The notes: generated from the letters alone by a model not told the origin. A stretch of 64,000 nucleotides of DNA from Neoarius graeffei (GCF_027579695.1 NC_083583.1:4702542-4766541); one strand, 5' to 3'; positions 42,901 through 53,400 are shown, numbered from the stretch's first letter. Translations and numbers: made by a program.

Positions 42901-45900
42901 CATCCAGATACAAACGGAGACGGCTTTTTCGATGAGCAGGAACTCGAGGCGTTGTTTACGAAAGAGGTACACGTGTGTTGATTTTCTGCGTCATGAAAAA
43001 CAGCGAGTGCAATTCTGTTTTAAAATATAAAAACTTGCGCTCACAGCTGGAGAAAATCTACGATCCTGCGAACGAGGAGGACGACATGGTGGAGATGGAG
43101 GAGGAGAGGTTACGGATGAGAGAACACGTCATGAACGAGGTGCCTTTTTTTTTTTTTTCCTCCCTTCCTTTTAATACCTCGAGACACTCAAAAGTCCAGG
43201 AATCTTTCTACATCTTTGAGTATCTATGAATACTAATTTGCATAAACACCCCCTCTTTAAAGTAGTTTTAGAATTTGAAAATCGGCTTTGCATGTAACGA
43301 TGAATACTAATATTTGTAGTATATTACAAAAAAAAATCACTAAAAAATGTTTATCCGTAATGATTTTATAGAGGATTTTCTGCGATAGCCCACGAGCAAA
43401 ACATCGCGCCGCGATCACGTGACCGATGACGTAGTAAATTGACAGGCTAGACAGCTCACTGCCTGTACATACTGTGACTGTGAGTGACAATTCGCGGATC
43501 TACGGATTATTTCCACTGTATACGATGGTAAAAAAAAAAGTGTGTAGTGAAAGTTCATTATGTCTACCTATTGAAACTCATCTCCTCTCATTATCTGTAG
43601 CCGCTTTATCCTGTTCTACAGGGTCGCAGGTGAGCTGGAGCCTATCCCAGCTGACTACTGGCGAAAGGCGGGGTTCACCCTGGACAAGTCGCCAGGTCAT
43701 CACAGGGCTGACACATAGACACAGACAACCATTCACACTCACATTCACACCTACGCTCAATTTAGAGTCACCAGTTAACCTAACCTGCATGTCTTTGGAC
43801 TGTGGGGGAAACCGGAGCACCCGGAGGAAACCCACGCGGACACGGGGAGAACATGCAAACTCCGCACAGAAAGGCCCTCGCCGGCCACGGGGCTCGAACC
43901 CAGGACCTTCTTGCTGTGAGGCGACAGCGCTAACCACTACACCACCGTGCCGCCCCTATTGAAACTATTCTTTAAATTCGTTTCTTAAGACAAGGATTTT
44001 TTAAGATGTTACCTTGACAGTTTCGGCGATAAACTTCCGCCTTCTTCAAAACAGTCACCAGATGTCGAGTGGTGACGTGCCTTATCAGCTGATGTTACTC
44101 TAACGCCGCTTTTCCACTACAAACGCGGCTGAGTCGGGCTGAGCCGTGCCGTGCTGAGTCGAGCTGAGCGGGGCTGTTGGAGTTGCATTTCGACTACAAC
44201 CGCGCTGAACCGTGCTGGCTGGAAGTGGGTGGACACATTGGGTGGAGTTAGCGAAAGTGGGTGGACGTCACGTGATGTCGTTAAGCAGCGCAAACAGTGA
44301 CATCAGTGATCTTTTAAGCGGTAGTCTCACGACCCGGATAGTAAACAATAAACATGGAGGACATGGAGTCGTTAGTGTTGCTGGTCTTGGTGCTGTGGCT
44401 TGTTGTCACCGACAACGCCAACAGATACTGGCAAGAGCGTATAGATGAGGCGAGGCGCATAAGGCTTCAGAAATTCTCGTAATTCTCCTTCTTCCGGGTT
44501 TGCGGTGTTTACAGATCCCAGCGTGCTCGCGGGGCGTGTGTGGGCATGTGAGGACACTCCTCCTCACCAATCAGTGCACAGGGGAGTGTCTGCTCACGCC
44601 CCTAGCCTCACTCGGCACGGTTTGGCTCGCTTCAGCCCCACTCCAAAACGGTGCGAGTTTTAGGGGCTAAGCAGGGCTGAAGCGAGCTGAGTCGTGCTGG
44701 TTTTTGGTAGTCGAAACGCGAGCCGTGTCGGGCTGAAGTGAGCTGAAAAAGGGTAGTGGAAAAGGGCCATTAGGAGGCGTGAACGTCCCGCCCAATTTCA
44801 AAAAAAGACAAAAAAAGACGTTCACGCCTCCTTAGAGTAACATCAGCTGATAAGGCACGTCACTACTCGACATCTGGTGACTGTTTTGAAGAAGGCAGAA
44901 GTTTATCGCCGAAACTGTCAAGGTAACATCTTAAAAAATCCTTGTCTTAAGAAACGAATTTAAAGAATGGTAAAAAAGTGTGTCGCGTACAGCTGTTCTA
45001 AAACCAACAAAGACGGAGTATCTCTGCATCAGTTCCCTGATCCTGATAAGAATAATGGATACGATCTCGCTGAGTGGAACCGGCAAGTAAAGCGGACGAG
45101 GGCAGACTGGTGCTAGTTGAAGGCTAGTGCACATGTTTATGCTGGTGAGTGTAAAGCGAAAAGTGGTTTTTATAGTCCATGGGAGAATCTTGAGGCGCGC
45201 TTTGAACGAGCTTCCCGAACCTTTAGGACAATTAAAGGGTTCTTTAACTAAACAAGAACTAGACGGTCCCCATTCAGGCCCGCATTTTTCTTCTCCCCAA
45301 GCTCCGAACACACACAAAGCAGACTTTGACAGCTGCAGTCATTTCCGTGTTGTTGGAAAGGCCGCTTGAACGCTATCGGTTCGCCCCAAATATACTGCCG
45401 ATCACGACGCACATTTCGGCCCAGACCTCTGATTTAGTAGAAAAAATGTTGTGCATCGACTCACCTCGACTGGAACACGATTCACTTTCGTCTTCAGACG
45501 CAATTTCGTCTGAATAATCGCTGTCTGATTCACTCATTTCGCTTGTGTTTCTACTGGATGCTGCCATCCTGGTCAATTTACTACGTCATCGGTCACGTGA
45601 CTCCCGACTGGGATTTCCAGGAAATGCTTCCCAGAAGCTCGGTTTTGTCGCTCAAATACACCCCTTTGATGGGGAAATTTTTTATTTTTAATTTCCATAC
45701 ATTGAATATATACCCTTATACTACATTTTCATCAATAGTGGGTTCTAAAATTCTAGAACTACTTTAATAGACTAATATTATTCAAATGAGCTAGCTGTGC
45801 TAGTAACATTACAGCCGTGTCATCATCAATATCTTGAGCGCAGACGTTGTCCTCATTGTCGTTACCGTTCTCGACTCCCCACGATACATTTTGTTTAGAA

Positions 45901-48900
45901 TATTAAACTCCTCCTTTCTTCTCCTGAGACAGGTCGACACCAACAGGGACCGTCTGGTCTCTTTAGACGAGTTCATGATTGCGACGAGGAAAAAAGAATT
46001 CCTGGAGCCGGATAGCTGGGAGGTGAATGACGTGTTGCTGTGAAATGGTTAGGATGTCGTTATTGAGTAGCGGTGAAGGTCATTCCTCTATCATACATGA
46101 TTTCTAGACTCTGGAGCAGAACCAGGCTTACACAGAGGAGGAGATGCGTGAATTTGAGGAACATCTCATCAGGCAGGAGCAGGACCTGAACCAGAAAACG
46201 GCCGAACTGCAGAAGCAACGAGACGAGCTGGAGAAACAGCAGGAGCAGCTCAATGCACAGAAAATGGAACTCCAACAAGTATGAATATCATATCTCGCTC
46301 AAATATGCAAATTAGCTCATTAATTTCAAACATTGTAGTTTAAAAAAAAAACCCTGCCACATCAGAAGTTGTGGAATTATTTGTGTGCTGATTTTTAAGA
46401 TCTAAACAGATGGTTTGTGTTGTTCTTGAACTGTGTTTTTCCTCGCAGGCTGTAGAGCACATGGAGCGTTTAAAAAACCAGAAGCCTCCACCTGAAGTTC
46501 ACAGTGAGTTTTTATGTTAGATAAAATTTAAAACGTTGATCTATCTGGACGAGTCGTATTTGCTGGCAGTGACGCCACAGCCTGTTCGTTTCCTTGACGA
46601 TGACAACGGTCTATGTGGTGTCCCAGAGGGTTACTGGTACCTGAGAGTGTGGATTGGGATATGCAGCCATGGTATTTCTATATTTAGCCATGTTCTTCCC
46701 CTACAAAGATCTTTACTGCCATCTACTGGATTTTAAATGACGCTTGAGTGCAGACTTCCACCAAGGCAAATGGCAGTGAAATTCATGGTCCTCTGATTTG
46801 GTGTAAGATTATTTATTCTTTGGCCCATGGAGATCAGGGCGGTGGGTTTTGTGCAATTCTAATGAGAGACAGAACTGGCCTGGCCAAATATTTCACTAAT
46901 GTAATCATACCCTGAATATAGAGTTGATTTCTGCCTACTTTCAGCTGCATTTGATTTAAGTGTATTCAGTGCTGAACCCTGGTGTGGTTCTTTAGGCAGC
47001 TGAGAAACAGCCTCAGTTCTCTTCCACATGAACGCCAACGAGACTCTGAATCAACTTGATGGCAGGAAGTGACTCAAACCTGGCTTTAAAGGTGGAGTAC
47101 GAGATTTTTTTTCCATGAGTATTTTAACCATATTGCTTGAAAAGCTCCTCACACCCATGTTGCAAGCAGTACAATAGAAGGTTTGACCCAAAAATGAAAT
47201 ATTTTTATCCAGTCTACGGTGTAAAATAAAGGAAAAACGCCATCCAATCATATCGAGGTACCACCTCAAAATGATTGGATACTGACATGTCAGACTGAAG
47301 CCCGAGCAGCCCATCCCTTGTGCGTGAGTGTGTGAGCAGAGTGTCACACAGAGCGCAGGATTTTGTCAGTACGCTCCCTCCAAACAACGGGGATTTACAC
47401 AAAAACGGGAGATTTTCACTGAGCGCCATAAGGGTCTCCTGAACACATTGATGTAATTTTGTCTGTAGTGTAAAAAATGAGGTCACTAGAGCGAGTTAAA
47501 AACGAGTGACTTTTCTGCTAAGTTTATAATGCCAGTCCATGTGGCTGTCCTCTCTTCACTTTCAGGCTTCTCATTCGAAAACTGCAAGTCCTATCGTGTA
47601 GGTAGACACATTGTGTGAATCAGGACAAGTGTGGCTGCTACTTTTGAGAAAATTGTGTGTGGAATGAAAATTGGGGCTGAAAACAGTTTAAATGAGAAAG
47701 TTTGAGCTATTTTTCCAAGCTCTGTATGGAGCACTTGCATGTGACGTCACAGCCGATCCAGATTGTGACAGACGCCATCTTGTCGGTCAAACGCCATATT
47801 CCGCCTTCTACTTCTACCTTTTCTTCTGGAAAACCCTACTATATACAATTCTACTACAATGGCTGCGGCTACAAGCTCTCCCTACCTGTGCACGTTTATG
47901 CTTTTTTGTGTGTATTTTTGCGTGTTGTTTGTCTGTACCGGACTTCAATATCCACTACAACCGTATGGACTTACTGGACATTGGTTTTCAGCAGAAAATG
48001 ACGGTTTGTAGCGATTTCCAGCGCATGCACAACATTCCGGACGAGATAGCGAGCCCAGCGGGGTCTCCGTGGATTGTTATCGGAAGCAAAGCGAAGGAGG
48101 CGGTGCCGAGAGCGGAAGGAAAAGCGAGGCTGCAGAGCCGGCCTGTTGACTAAGCTCAGAAAACAGCCACTCAAATCTCCACTGCCAAGCCTCTACCTCT
48201 CCAACGCCAGATCCATGTAAACAAGACGGACGATTTGGAATTACAGCTGGAATTACTTTATTCTATAATGGGCTGGTCAGTGCTATACTCAATACCTAAG
48301 TGACTTACCCATCCAATGAGGATTCTTGTTTACAAGATGCCACATCTGAGTCGCTGACAAATCCTGAATTTCTGTAAAGATAACTGTGCAGAGATTTATA
48401 GGCACGCAGTGCTTCACCACTGAACAGCGAGGGAAAGTTAATGAGGTAATCATACACGTCCGGGTATTCCACTGGCAGTTCAAAATCCGGTCGTGAAAAC
48501 TCCGTCCGGTAAGCCATAAGGGTCACAAATCTGTAGATCGTTTATTTTAAACATATATCTAGTTATCTGTTCATTAGAAAAATGAGCCGTGTAGTCCGTC
48601 GGTTGAAATTGATCCATTCTGTACACGAGTGCAGCAGTATTCAGCGGTGTTTTTGATTGACAGGATGGCAGTTGTGTACTTTCCGGTCACGTGACTGCAA
48701 GATCTCTATACTCTGCTCCACTGGTGTGTAACACAATAGACACTTATTATAAAGGCTGATTTTCTCAGGCTTTATAAGGGGGAGGAGGAGCATGGCGAAG
48801 GCGGCCGTGTTTCTTTTCAAAATATGGTTTGCGGGAACAGTTATTCCAAAATCTCATGCCCCACCTTTAACTGCAATATTTTATTTTTAATGGTTTCACA

Positions 48901-49272
48901 AGGTGCTTAACAAGTCAATAAATGCAGAAGTGTGTGCAGTGTAAATCAGCCCCAGGCACTTATTACCATCACATCCATTTCACATTCCCTTATTTTTGTA
49001 AAACCATCTAAATTTGATCAAGTGGAACATAACCACAGTAAGAAGTTAAAACAACTTCAGTCTCACAAGCACTAAAATGTCACTTGATCCTGGAGACTGT
49101 ATGATTTGGATTTTTTTTTTTTATTATTACAGTTGAAGGGAATCCAGTCCCACAATCCCCTCAAAACGAGCAGCAGCAGCTTCCTCCAGAACAGCAGGAT
49201 TTGAGCCAAGGTCAGCCTCTGCCTCAGGATTCCCACCCCAACATCATCCAGGACGTCCCACAAGTACCATAG
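33974..49272 (+). CDS. NUCB2: Nucleobindin-2 / nesfatin-1 precursor, complete, twelve coding exons
   Basis: A secreted or Golgi-lumen Ca2+-binding protein and precursor of the satiety peptide nesfatin-1. Exons: 33974-34111, 37936-38043, 38113-38245, 42255-42358, 42445-42630, 42713-42803, 42908-42966, 43047-43139, 45933-46022, 46108-46278, 46449-46503, 49133-49272. The phases fit and give 455 residues. Seen: signal peptide [13 protein letters not shown]; nesfatin-1 region from VPISVDKTK with the active core [20 protein letters not shown]; dibasic KR (DELKRQE) where nesfatin-1 is cut; EF-hand 1 [12 protein letters not shown]; acidic [13 protein letters not shown]-hand 2 [12 protein letters not shown]; then a leucine-zipper-like coiled coil and a Gln/Pro-rich C-terminus. 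Human NUCB2 is 420 residues; the extra length is mostly at the C-terminal end. Residue-level similarity identifies NUCB2 rather than NUCB1, but I cannot separate fish a and b paralogues. Confidence 0.95.
34156..35093. mobile_element. Interspersed repeat with CACT...GGCCACTTTA inverted ends, holding a SINE
   Basis: Left end CACTCACTGGCCACTTTAAT; the complement of the right end is CACTGACCGGCCACTTTATA. Inside is a family B SINE (34222-34570). The 3' half (tctgacctctcatcaacaaa, gaaagaaagtcacacttcac, gcgtcgtgctgctgtcaagg) recurs at 37425-37741. It lies in NUCB2 intron 1. Superfamily not assigned. Confidence 0.72.
34222..34570 (-). mobile_element. tRNA-derived SINE, family B
   Basis: Minus-strand full-length copy (tail cacaactttattcatcacac at the left, head cactacaccaccgtgctg at the right) inserted in the repeat at 34156-35093. 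Confidence 0.9.
35555..36270. mobile_element. MITE with CAAGGCTCGAAATTC ends
   Basis: Ends caaggctcgaaattc and gaatttcgagccctg are inverted. The flanks share AAATG (five bases; a diverged 8-base duplication is possible: actaaatg / ctgaaatg). It contains the common fish phrase cgggagactcccggaacttc. No coding capacity. Possibly hAT. Confidence 0.7.
36541..36916 (-). mobile_element. tRNA-derived SINE, family A
   Basis: Minus-strand full-length copy with a perfect 12-base target duplication, TAAAGTAAATAT, on both sides (36529-36540, 36917-36928). It lies in NUCB2 intron 1. Confidence 0.95.
37425..37741. repeat. 3' half of the 34156-35093 repeat, second copy
   Basis: Same order of phrases as 34700-35093 and the same end (aataaagtggccaggtagtg). 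The 5' half is absent or too diverged. It ends about 190 bases before NUCB2 exon 2. Confidence 0.72.
38438..39157. mobile_element. 720-base near-perfect palindrome with TTAA target duplication
   Basis: TTAA at 38434-38437 and 39158-39161. Ends are AGGAACAGTCCACCGTA and the inverse. The two halves are inverted copies of each other over about 350 bases each, with only scattered differences and a centre near 38796 (tgatatctgagctctgtatc). No coding capacity. TTAA target choice points to a Kolobok- or piggyBac-mobilised foldback. It lies in the NUCB2 intron after exon 3. Confidence 0.93.
39158..39906. other. NUCB2 intron, no feature recognised
   Basis: AT-rich intronic sequence with one short hairpin (acaatggaacgaagatttcattgtat and neighbours, 39798-39840). 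Nothing else is supported. Confidence 0.5.
39907..40542 (+). mobile_element. PIF/Harbinger-type nonautonomous element, copy 3
   Basis: Same ends as copy 1. The flanking three bases are TTA at the left and TAA at the right. The 42-codon frame 40132-40260 is open. A THAP-associated element begins only 11 bases to its right. Confidence 0.88.
40622..40930 (+). CDS. N-terminal fragment of a transposon accessory protein (YqaJ-type candidate)
   Basis: A 102-residue frame: [20 protein letters not shown], then a [10 protein letters not shown] motif and [13 protein letters not shown]. Related fragments with PDVYDYLI and [11 protein letters not shown] occur at 48289-48617 (minus), and a weaker one (PRDLYTYVV) at 63325-63546 (minus). 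In fish, proteins that start this way continue into SWIM and YqaJ nuclease domains, but none of that part is present here, so the function is not shown. Confidence 0.5.
   Translation: MVLPIDRHYELSDYAKQLSLQDRERYINKLTLTSGHRLPDPHFIKEWADDVSKFPGIQWPDIYSYLIDKTSVYTHEKLRAYKSLDAYDCGGMYRMCFTLKLF
41496..41621 (-). CDS. THAP zinc-finger start, truncated
   Basis: Starts at the ATG ending at 41621: [32 protein letters not shown]. The C-x4-C pair and the following D-G-V-x-M-F-x-I-P match the first half of a THAP domain. The second C-x2-H pair is deleted. It would be the transposase end of the 40554-41693 element. Confidence 0.6.
41697..42254. other. NUCB2 intron 3, right part, no feature recognised
   Basis: Nothing supportable up to the acceptor of the exon at 42255. 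Confidence 0.5.
43579..43954 (-). mobile_element. tRNA-derived SINE, family A, inside the Kolobok-like element
   Basis: Minus-strand full-length copy with a 12-base target duplication cctattgaaact (43567-43578 and 43955-43966). Confidence 0.94.
43967..44968. repeat. Inverted repeat with a Harbinger element inserted in its left arm
   Basis: The left arm attctttaaattcgtttctt...cttatcagctgatgttactc continues, past the Harbinger element, into ggaggcgtgaacgtc. The right arm (about 44813-44968) is its inverse: gacgttcacgcctcctta...gagtaacatcagctgataag...aagaaacgaatttaaagaat. Each arm is about 150 bases, around a 25-base spacer rich in A. Confidence 0.92.
44104..44769 (+). mobile_element. PIF/Harbinger-type nonautonomous element, copy 4
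   Basis: Ends CGCCGCTTTTCCACTAC and GTAGTGGAAAAGGGCCA, flanked by TAA and TTA. The 42-codon frame is open (44354-44482). The opposite palindrome arm preserves the empty target ctctaaggagg. Confidence 0.92.
44967..45116 (+). CDS. THAP zinc-finger start, truncated
   Basis: A 49-residue frame: [43 protein letters not shown], then a stop. C5, C10, the F-P pair and the later W are THAP-like. The C-x2-H pair that should follow is missing. A second, decayed copy of the start (atggtaaaaaaaaagtgtgt) lies at 43525 on the left of the SINE. Confidence 0.6.
   Translation: MVKKCVAYSCSKTNKDGVSLHQFPDPDKNNGYDLAEWNRQVKRTRADWC
45373..45567 (-). CDS. Acidic transposon-encoded peptide, unidentified
   Basis: [20 protein letters not shown], followed by an [13 protein letters not shown] stretch. 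A Ser/Asp/Glu-rich N-terminus facing inward from the right end of the 43261-45763 element, in the position where a second transposon protein would start. I do not recognise a domain. Confidence 0.4.
   Translation of the reverse strand: MAASSRNTSEMSESDSDYSDEIASEDESESCSSRGESMHNIFSTKSEVWAEMCVVIGSIFGANR
46504..47085. other. NUCB2 last intron, left part, no feature recognised
   Basis: Intronic sequence without a supportable element. Confidence 0.5.
47830..48265 (+). mobile_element. LINE 5' fragment (start of ORF2-type protein)
   Basis: Across shifted frames the plus strand reads [38 protein letters not shown], an Arg-rich segment, then [17 protein letters not shown] and [10 protein letters not shown]. 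The P-L-P-S-L-x-L-S-N-A-R-S motif opens the endonuclease region of many fish non-LTR retrotransposons. Stops and frame changes break it, and the endonuclease and reverse transcriptase are absent. I do not assign a clade. Confidence 0.6.
48289..48617 (-). pseudogene. Fragment of the AYKSL-type transposon accessory protein
   Basis: From the ATG ending at 48617: [20 protein letters not shown] and [12 protein letters not shown], then in another frame [20 protein letters not shown] and [11 protein letters not shown]. It matches the order of motifs in the 40622-40930 frame. A frame change and the loss of everything after about 110 residues make it a remnant. Confidence 0.55.
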
Positions 49273-49758
49273 AGGGTTATTAGGAGCTGGACTGTGCAGA
49301 TAAGACACACCCTACTTTTCCTCCAGTGTCTGGAGATTAATCAGGACCAGGTGGAATAATCTTCCCTTGAGAGCAGCAATCATTAATTTTATTTTTTAAA
49401 CTTTATCCATCCATCCCTCTTCATGCTGGTTTGAATAGTTGTCAAAGCTGTTTTGCACATTTTTAAAGACTACAGGAAGGGCAAGAGCTATTTTAAATAC
49501 CATCCTGTGCAATTGTCTACGCTGTTGTAAAGTCCAGACACTTCCCTCAACATTTAATGATAAAAATAAAAGTCTTTGATTTAACAGAGACTGCACTTGA
49601 GATTTAAACTGTAAAGAAAGTGATTAATGCCCAGAGATTACAGGCTTAAAATAGTGAAACACATACAAGTGGAATTGTGTAGTGTTATTTAAATTCCAGT
49701 TCTTGTTTACTCTTGTATTATGTGCCCAGTTTAAGGTGCATCAACTTTTTCTGCACAG

Positions 49759-49764
49759 AATAAA
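49759..49764 (+). promoter_or_regulatory. NUCB2: NUCB2 poly(A) signal
   Basis: AATAAA about 490 bases after the NUCB2 stop codon at 49270-49272. The CAPRIN1 3' end lies about 330 bases further right on the opposite strand. Confidence 0.75.
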
Positions 49765-50431
49765 AATAATGAACGTCTCATTACAGAGACCTGTGTGCTA
49801 TTAAAGTGGTCAAAGCATCCTGGAATCAGACTGGTCATTTATTAAAAGGTTGAGTATTTTATTATTAAAAAAAAAAAAAAGACCCTAGGGTTGTTCACGT
49901 GCTAATGAACGTTTTTGTGTGAACTTCAACCTAAAGTGTGTCATGACTTACCCCTTACCAAGTTTTTGGACCAAAAGGGGAGATTAAAAAATAAGCAGCT
50001 ATAGTTTGAGACATTCACAACCGACTCGGGTGCTCTTCATCTCCAAAAAGAACGACTGCAATGAACCACAACCACCACAGCTCTACTGAAAGACATTTAA
50101 TTCTACGAAGCTCGTCATCATTAGTACGGTGGAGATTAAAGGAGGCGATCCAAACAAAATTACAATACAGTACAGATCATACTTCACATTTTTTGGCTAT
50201 GTTTTTGTGTGTATTTTATATATATGAATAATTATCCTGGTCCAATTTTAGACAAACTAAAAAGGCACAAACGTTCCTGCTTTACAGAATTAAGGCTATC
50301 AACAGCGTGCAACTGATTGAAAGCTTTACAATGTACAGCGTTAGTTAAGAGTGGTATGGCTTCGTTATGATCGTATTGTGTGCGCGCATAAACACCTTGC
50401 TACATGGACAGATGGAGGAGGGTGTTGAGGG

Positions 50432-53400
50432 TTAGCTCGTCTGTACTGCAGCCATGGCGCTCATCCCTCGGCCCGGTTTGTAGAGTCCGCCTCGTCCTGC
50501 AACACAAGAATTCCGACGTGATCACAGGTTTTCGTCTTTCAAATCAGAATCATGCATGTTGAGAATCGGTAATGAATCGCATGCACAAGTCTTTAAAGTT
50601 GAAGACAGGACTCACCTGGTTAAGCAACTAAAAACAGGTCATTTTAGCAAACGGACGAGGTTTAAATCCGAGCTACAAATCCTACTTGTGTGGAAGAGAA
50701 ATCCAAACGCGATCTACAGCAAGGGTGTCAAACTCTAGAGGACAGTGAAGTGATCTATAACATCAAGTTCTTGTAAACAATGCATATGAATAATCCTGTA
50801 TTTAAAAAAAAAAAAAAAAAAAGTTATGAAACTAGTCCTTTTGGAAAGAGACTCCTGAATTGTGTCAGCACCTGAATTTATTGCTTTTTTTTTTTTAATT
50901 CAATTAGTACATTAGTTATAACTTGCATGACAGGATTATAATCAGATTATCAGACTGTTTGACACCCCTGCTCTACAGGATTACAGTTTTAGCATTGTGG
51001 AGTATTTCCAGAAGCCAGATGGAAAGAAAAGTGGACTAACACTGCTGGATTTAGGATCAGAACCAAAATCAGTAGCAGCATTTTAACATGACCTTTTCCC
51101 TGTACAGCAGGACGATAAACAGCGCAAAAGAGACAGGAAAGCAAAGCCGTGGAAATCTTGTTGGGACAGCTAAGGCAGACCAAAGAAAAATTATTTAAAA
51201 AAAAAAGCCAACCCACACAATCCCCCCAAAAACTGCAATCCTTTCTTTTTAATATAAAGAAAAAGTTTTATAGCCAAAGCCAGCATAATCCATGATCCTG
51301 TTTTAGGCAGGTATAAAGATTCTGGAGCACCCAAAAAAAAAAAAAAAAAAAGCACACTGGGGCAGGGGGGAAGGAAGGAAAAAAAAAAAGAAAATGAAGC
51401 AGCAGACAAAGCAGGTAATGCAACACGTCTTTATTGAAACATTCTCTCAAGGAGCAACATGAGCATACAAAGGCCAGGGCTGCAGGAATTTCTTCTAAAT
51501 GAAATAAGAGGACGATGGGATTATTTCAAAACCCACTGGTGAGAACTCCAGGATAAGGAGGGTAAAAAGAAAAAGGTGGGGAAAAAAAAAAAAACCAAAC
51601 AAAACCCCTCGTATGTATTGGATTAACAGTGGCGGTTAGTTTTTTGCATTTTATTTTATACAAAAAATAAATTAATGAAAATCTTAAGTTTTACATGAAT
51701 ATCTATTTGCTTTTAACACAACCTTACTGGGGGAGGAGGGGGAAATAAACGACAGTTTCAGCTCTGCATGTGTCTCAAAAATATCAAGGGTTACTTGATA
51801 AGCCAAAATAGAAACATACCACTGATGTCAAAGAGCGCACAAGTGCAAGAGAGGGGTGAGAGGGGAAGAGGGAAGGGAGAAAAAGAAAAAAAAAAAAAAG
51901 TGGGGAGGGCCAAGGTTAACCCATTCTCAATAAATGAATGTTCAAGGTGGCCAAAGACAACTACGTCTTCTCAAAGCGTTTTAGGATCGCATCGCTTGAG
52001 CATTACCTCGAGAGCTACCTCGAGCTCCCTGGGCAGCTCCTCTCTTGAAGCTCGGCTGATATCCTTCCTGTAGGGAAGAGGAAATGGGGGCGATGAGGAA
52101 AAGGAAAGTCAGACTGGAGTTTACACGGACTAGCAATCTAGTAACAGTGAAGTCAGATTCCAGCAGTGATTCACGTCAACTTGGATATAAAATCTGATTA
52201 CAGCAAAACTCAGGGTTTATATGAACTGGATTTTTCCATGATGACCAGGATTGAGGAGTTTTAAAATCAAGTAGCAGATCATCAAAACTCATTTTCCCTT
52301 TTAGCTTTATAAAAAGCAGCACTGATTTAAAGGGGCCGGCTCACCCTTCCCGGAATCTAATTGTTTTGAAGGCACATGACCGCTACACACCAAAAACCTA
52401 CAAGTTTCCCTGCTACTGACCCCTTTGAAACTCGTCTACAACTTTTGCCCTTCCTTTTTCCCTTGTGTACACTTTATGGAAGCTTTGCTCAAACCACACC
52501 ATCTTTTCGTCATGGCTGCTTGCAGAACCGGTCCATTAAAAGAACTTACAACATACTTTGACAAAACATCTTCAATTTCACATTCCAGGTAAAGACCTAT
52601 GGTCTCCCATGTTGCAGTATTGTTGGCTCGTATTTGAATCACATCACTCACATTGAAAGCAGCACCTGGTTCCTCAGCAGAGGATTCTGGGAAGGGTAAG
52701 CCACCCTTTTAAGACAAGCAGCTAAAGTCACTAATAAATATTTTGGAGTTTCCATGATCACAATTCTTTCCATGTACACAATCAGATCAACCATACATAC
52801 ATTTGCTGAATTACATAAACATGTGATCTGGGGTAGGTGTTTAAAAAAAAAAAACCCCGCACTAGTTTAAGACCACTAATTGGTTGAACAAGCAAGGGAT
52901 TAGTACGATACTTGCTCTCCCATTTAGCAGGGGTCTTTGGGCTACAGTGCTTGAGAAACTCCACCCTAATTAGGCTACTACTGTACGTAATTTATGCTCT
53001 GGGAGAATCAGCGATTTCTATTAGAAATATGAATCAAACACTAACATTCATTCATGCACACAGAACATCAGTTTAATACTGTGTGTGGGGTGATGAGTGT
53101 GTACCCGTTGGTAGGTGCCACTTGAGTAATCCCGTGGAGTGCTGAACTGGGTCTGTCCATAGCCAGTGTTGGGAGTGTTGGGGAAAGGAGCACGATAGCC
53201 GTCATATCCACCTGAAACAGACCAATCACAATCCGTACTTTTTTTTTTAAATCCATCAAATCAAGTTTTATAAAATAAGGAATTAAAAAAAAAAAAACCC
53301 AGATTTAGAAAAAGGAGTGTTCAGTCATTGCTAAACCTTCAACTACATTCACATTAGACTCCACACCCCAGATCATAAAAAGGCAAAGCTCAGAGTGCTG

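Larger units (their letters stand above)
43261..45763. mobile_element. Kolobok-like THAP element with a nested SINE, palindrome and Harbinger
   Basis: TTAA at 43257-43260 and 45764-45767. Ends AGTAGTTTTAGAATTT and AAATTCTAGAACTACT are inverted repeats. TTAA target plus a THAP start codon region (44967) fits the Kolobok superfamily. Inside lie a SINE (43579-43954), an inverted repeat (43967-44968) that itself holds Harbinger copy 4 (44104-44769), and an acidic reading frame on the minus strand (45576-45373). It occupies the NUCB2 intron between the two EF-hand regions. Confidence 0.8.
47728..48707. mobile_element. AT-target THAP-associated element with a LINE piece inside
   Basis: Ends ggagcacttgcatgtgacgt and the inverse of agagatcttgcagtcacgtg; AT is duplicated on both sides. 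At the right end a minus-strand gene start of the AYKSL family (48617 down to 48289) faces inward. At the left a LINE 5' fragment occupies 47830-48265. Confidence 0.6.
47090..48866. mobile_element. TTAA-flanked element interrupted by a second element
   Basis: TTAA at 47086-47089 and 48867-48870. Ends AGGTGGAGTACGAGATTTT and aaaatctcatgccccacct are inverted repeats. The body resembles the repeat at 18600-19300. A second element is inserted at 47728-48707. No transposase of its own is visible. It lies in the last NUCB2 intron. Confidence 0.78.

Noticed and set aside
45127-45369. Frame [20 protein letters not shown] as a continuation of the THAP protein
   Set aside because: It does not contain the C-x2-H-F pair or other THAP motifs and overlaps the acidic minus-strand frame region. 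No support for joining it to the THAP start.
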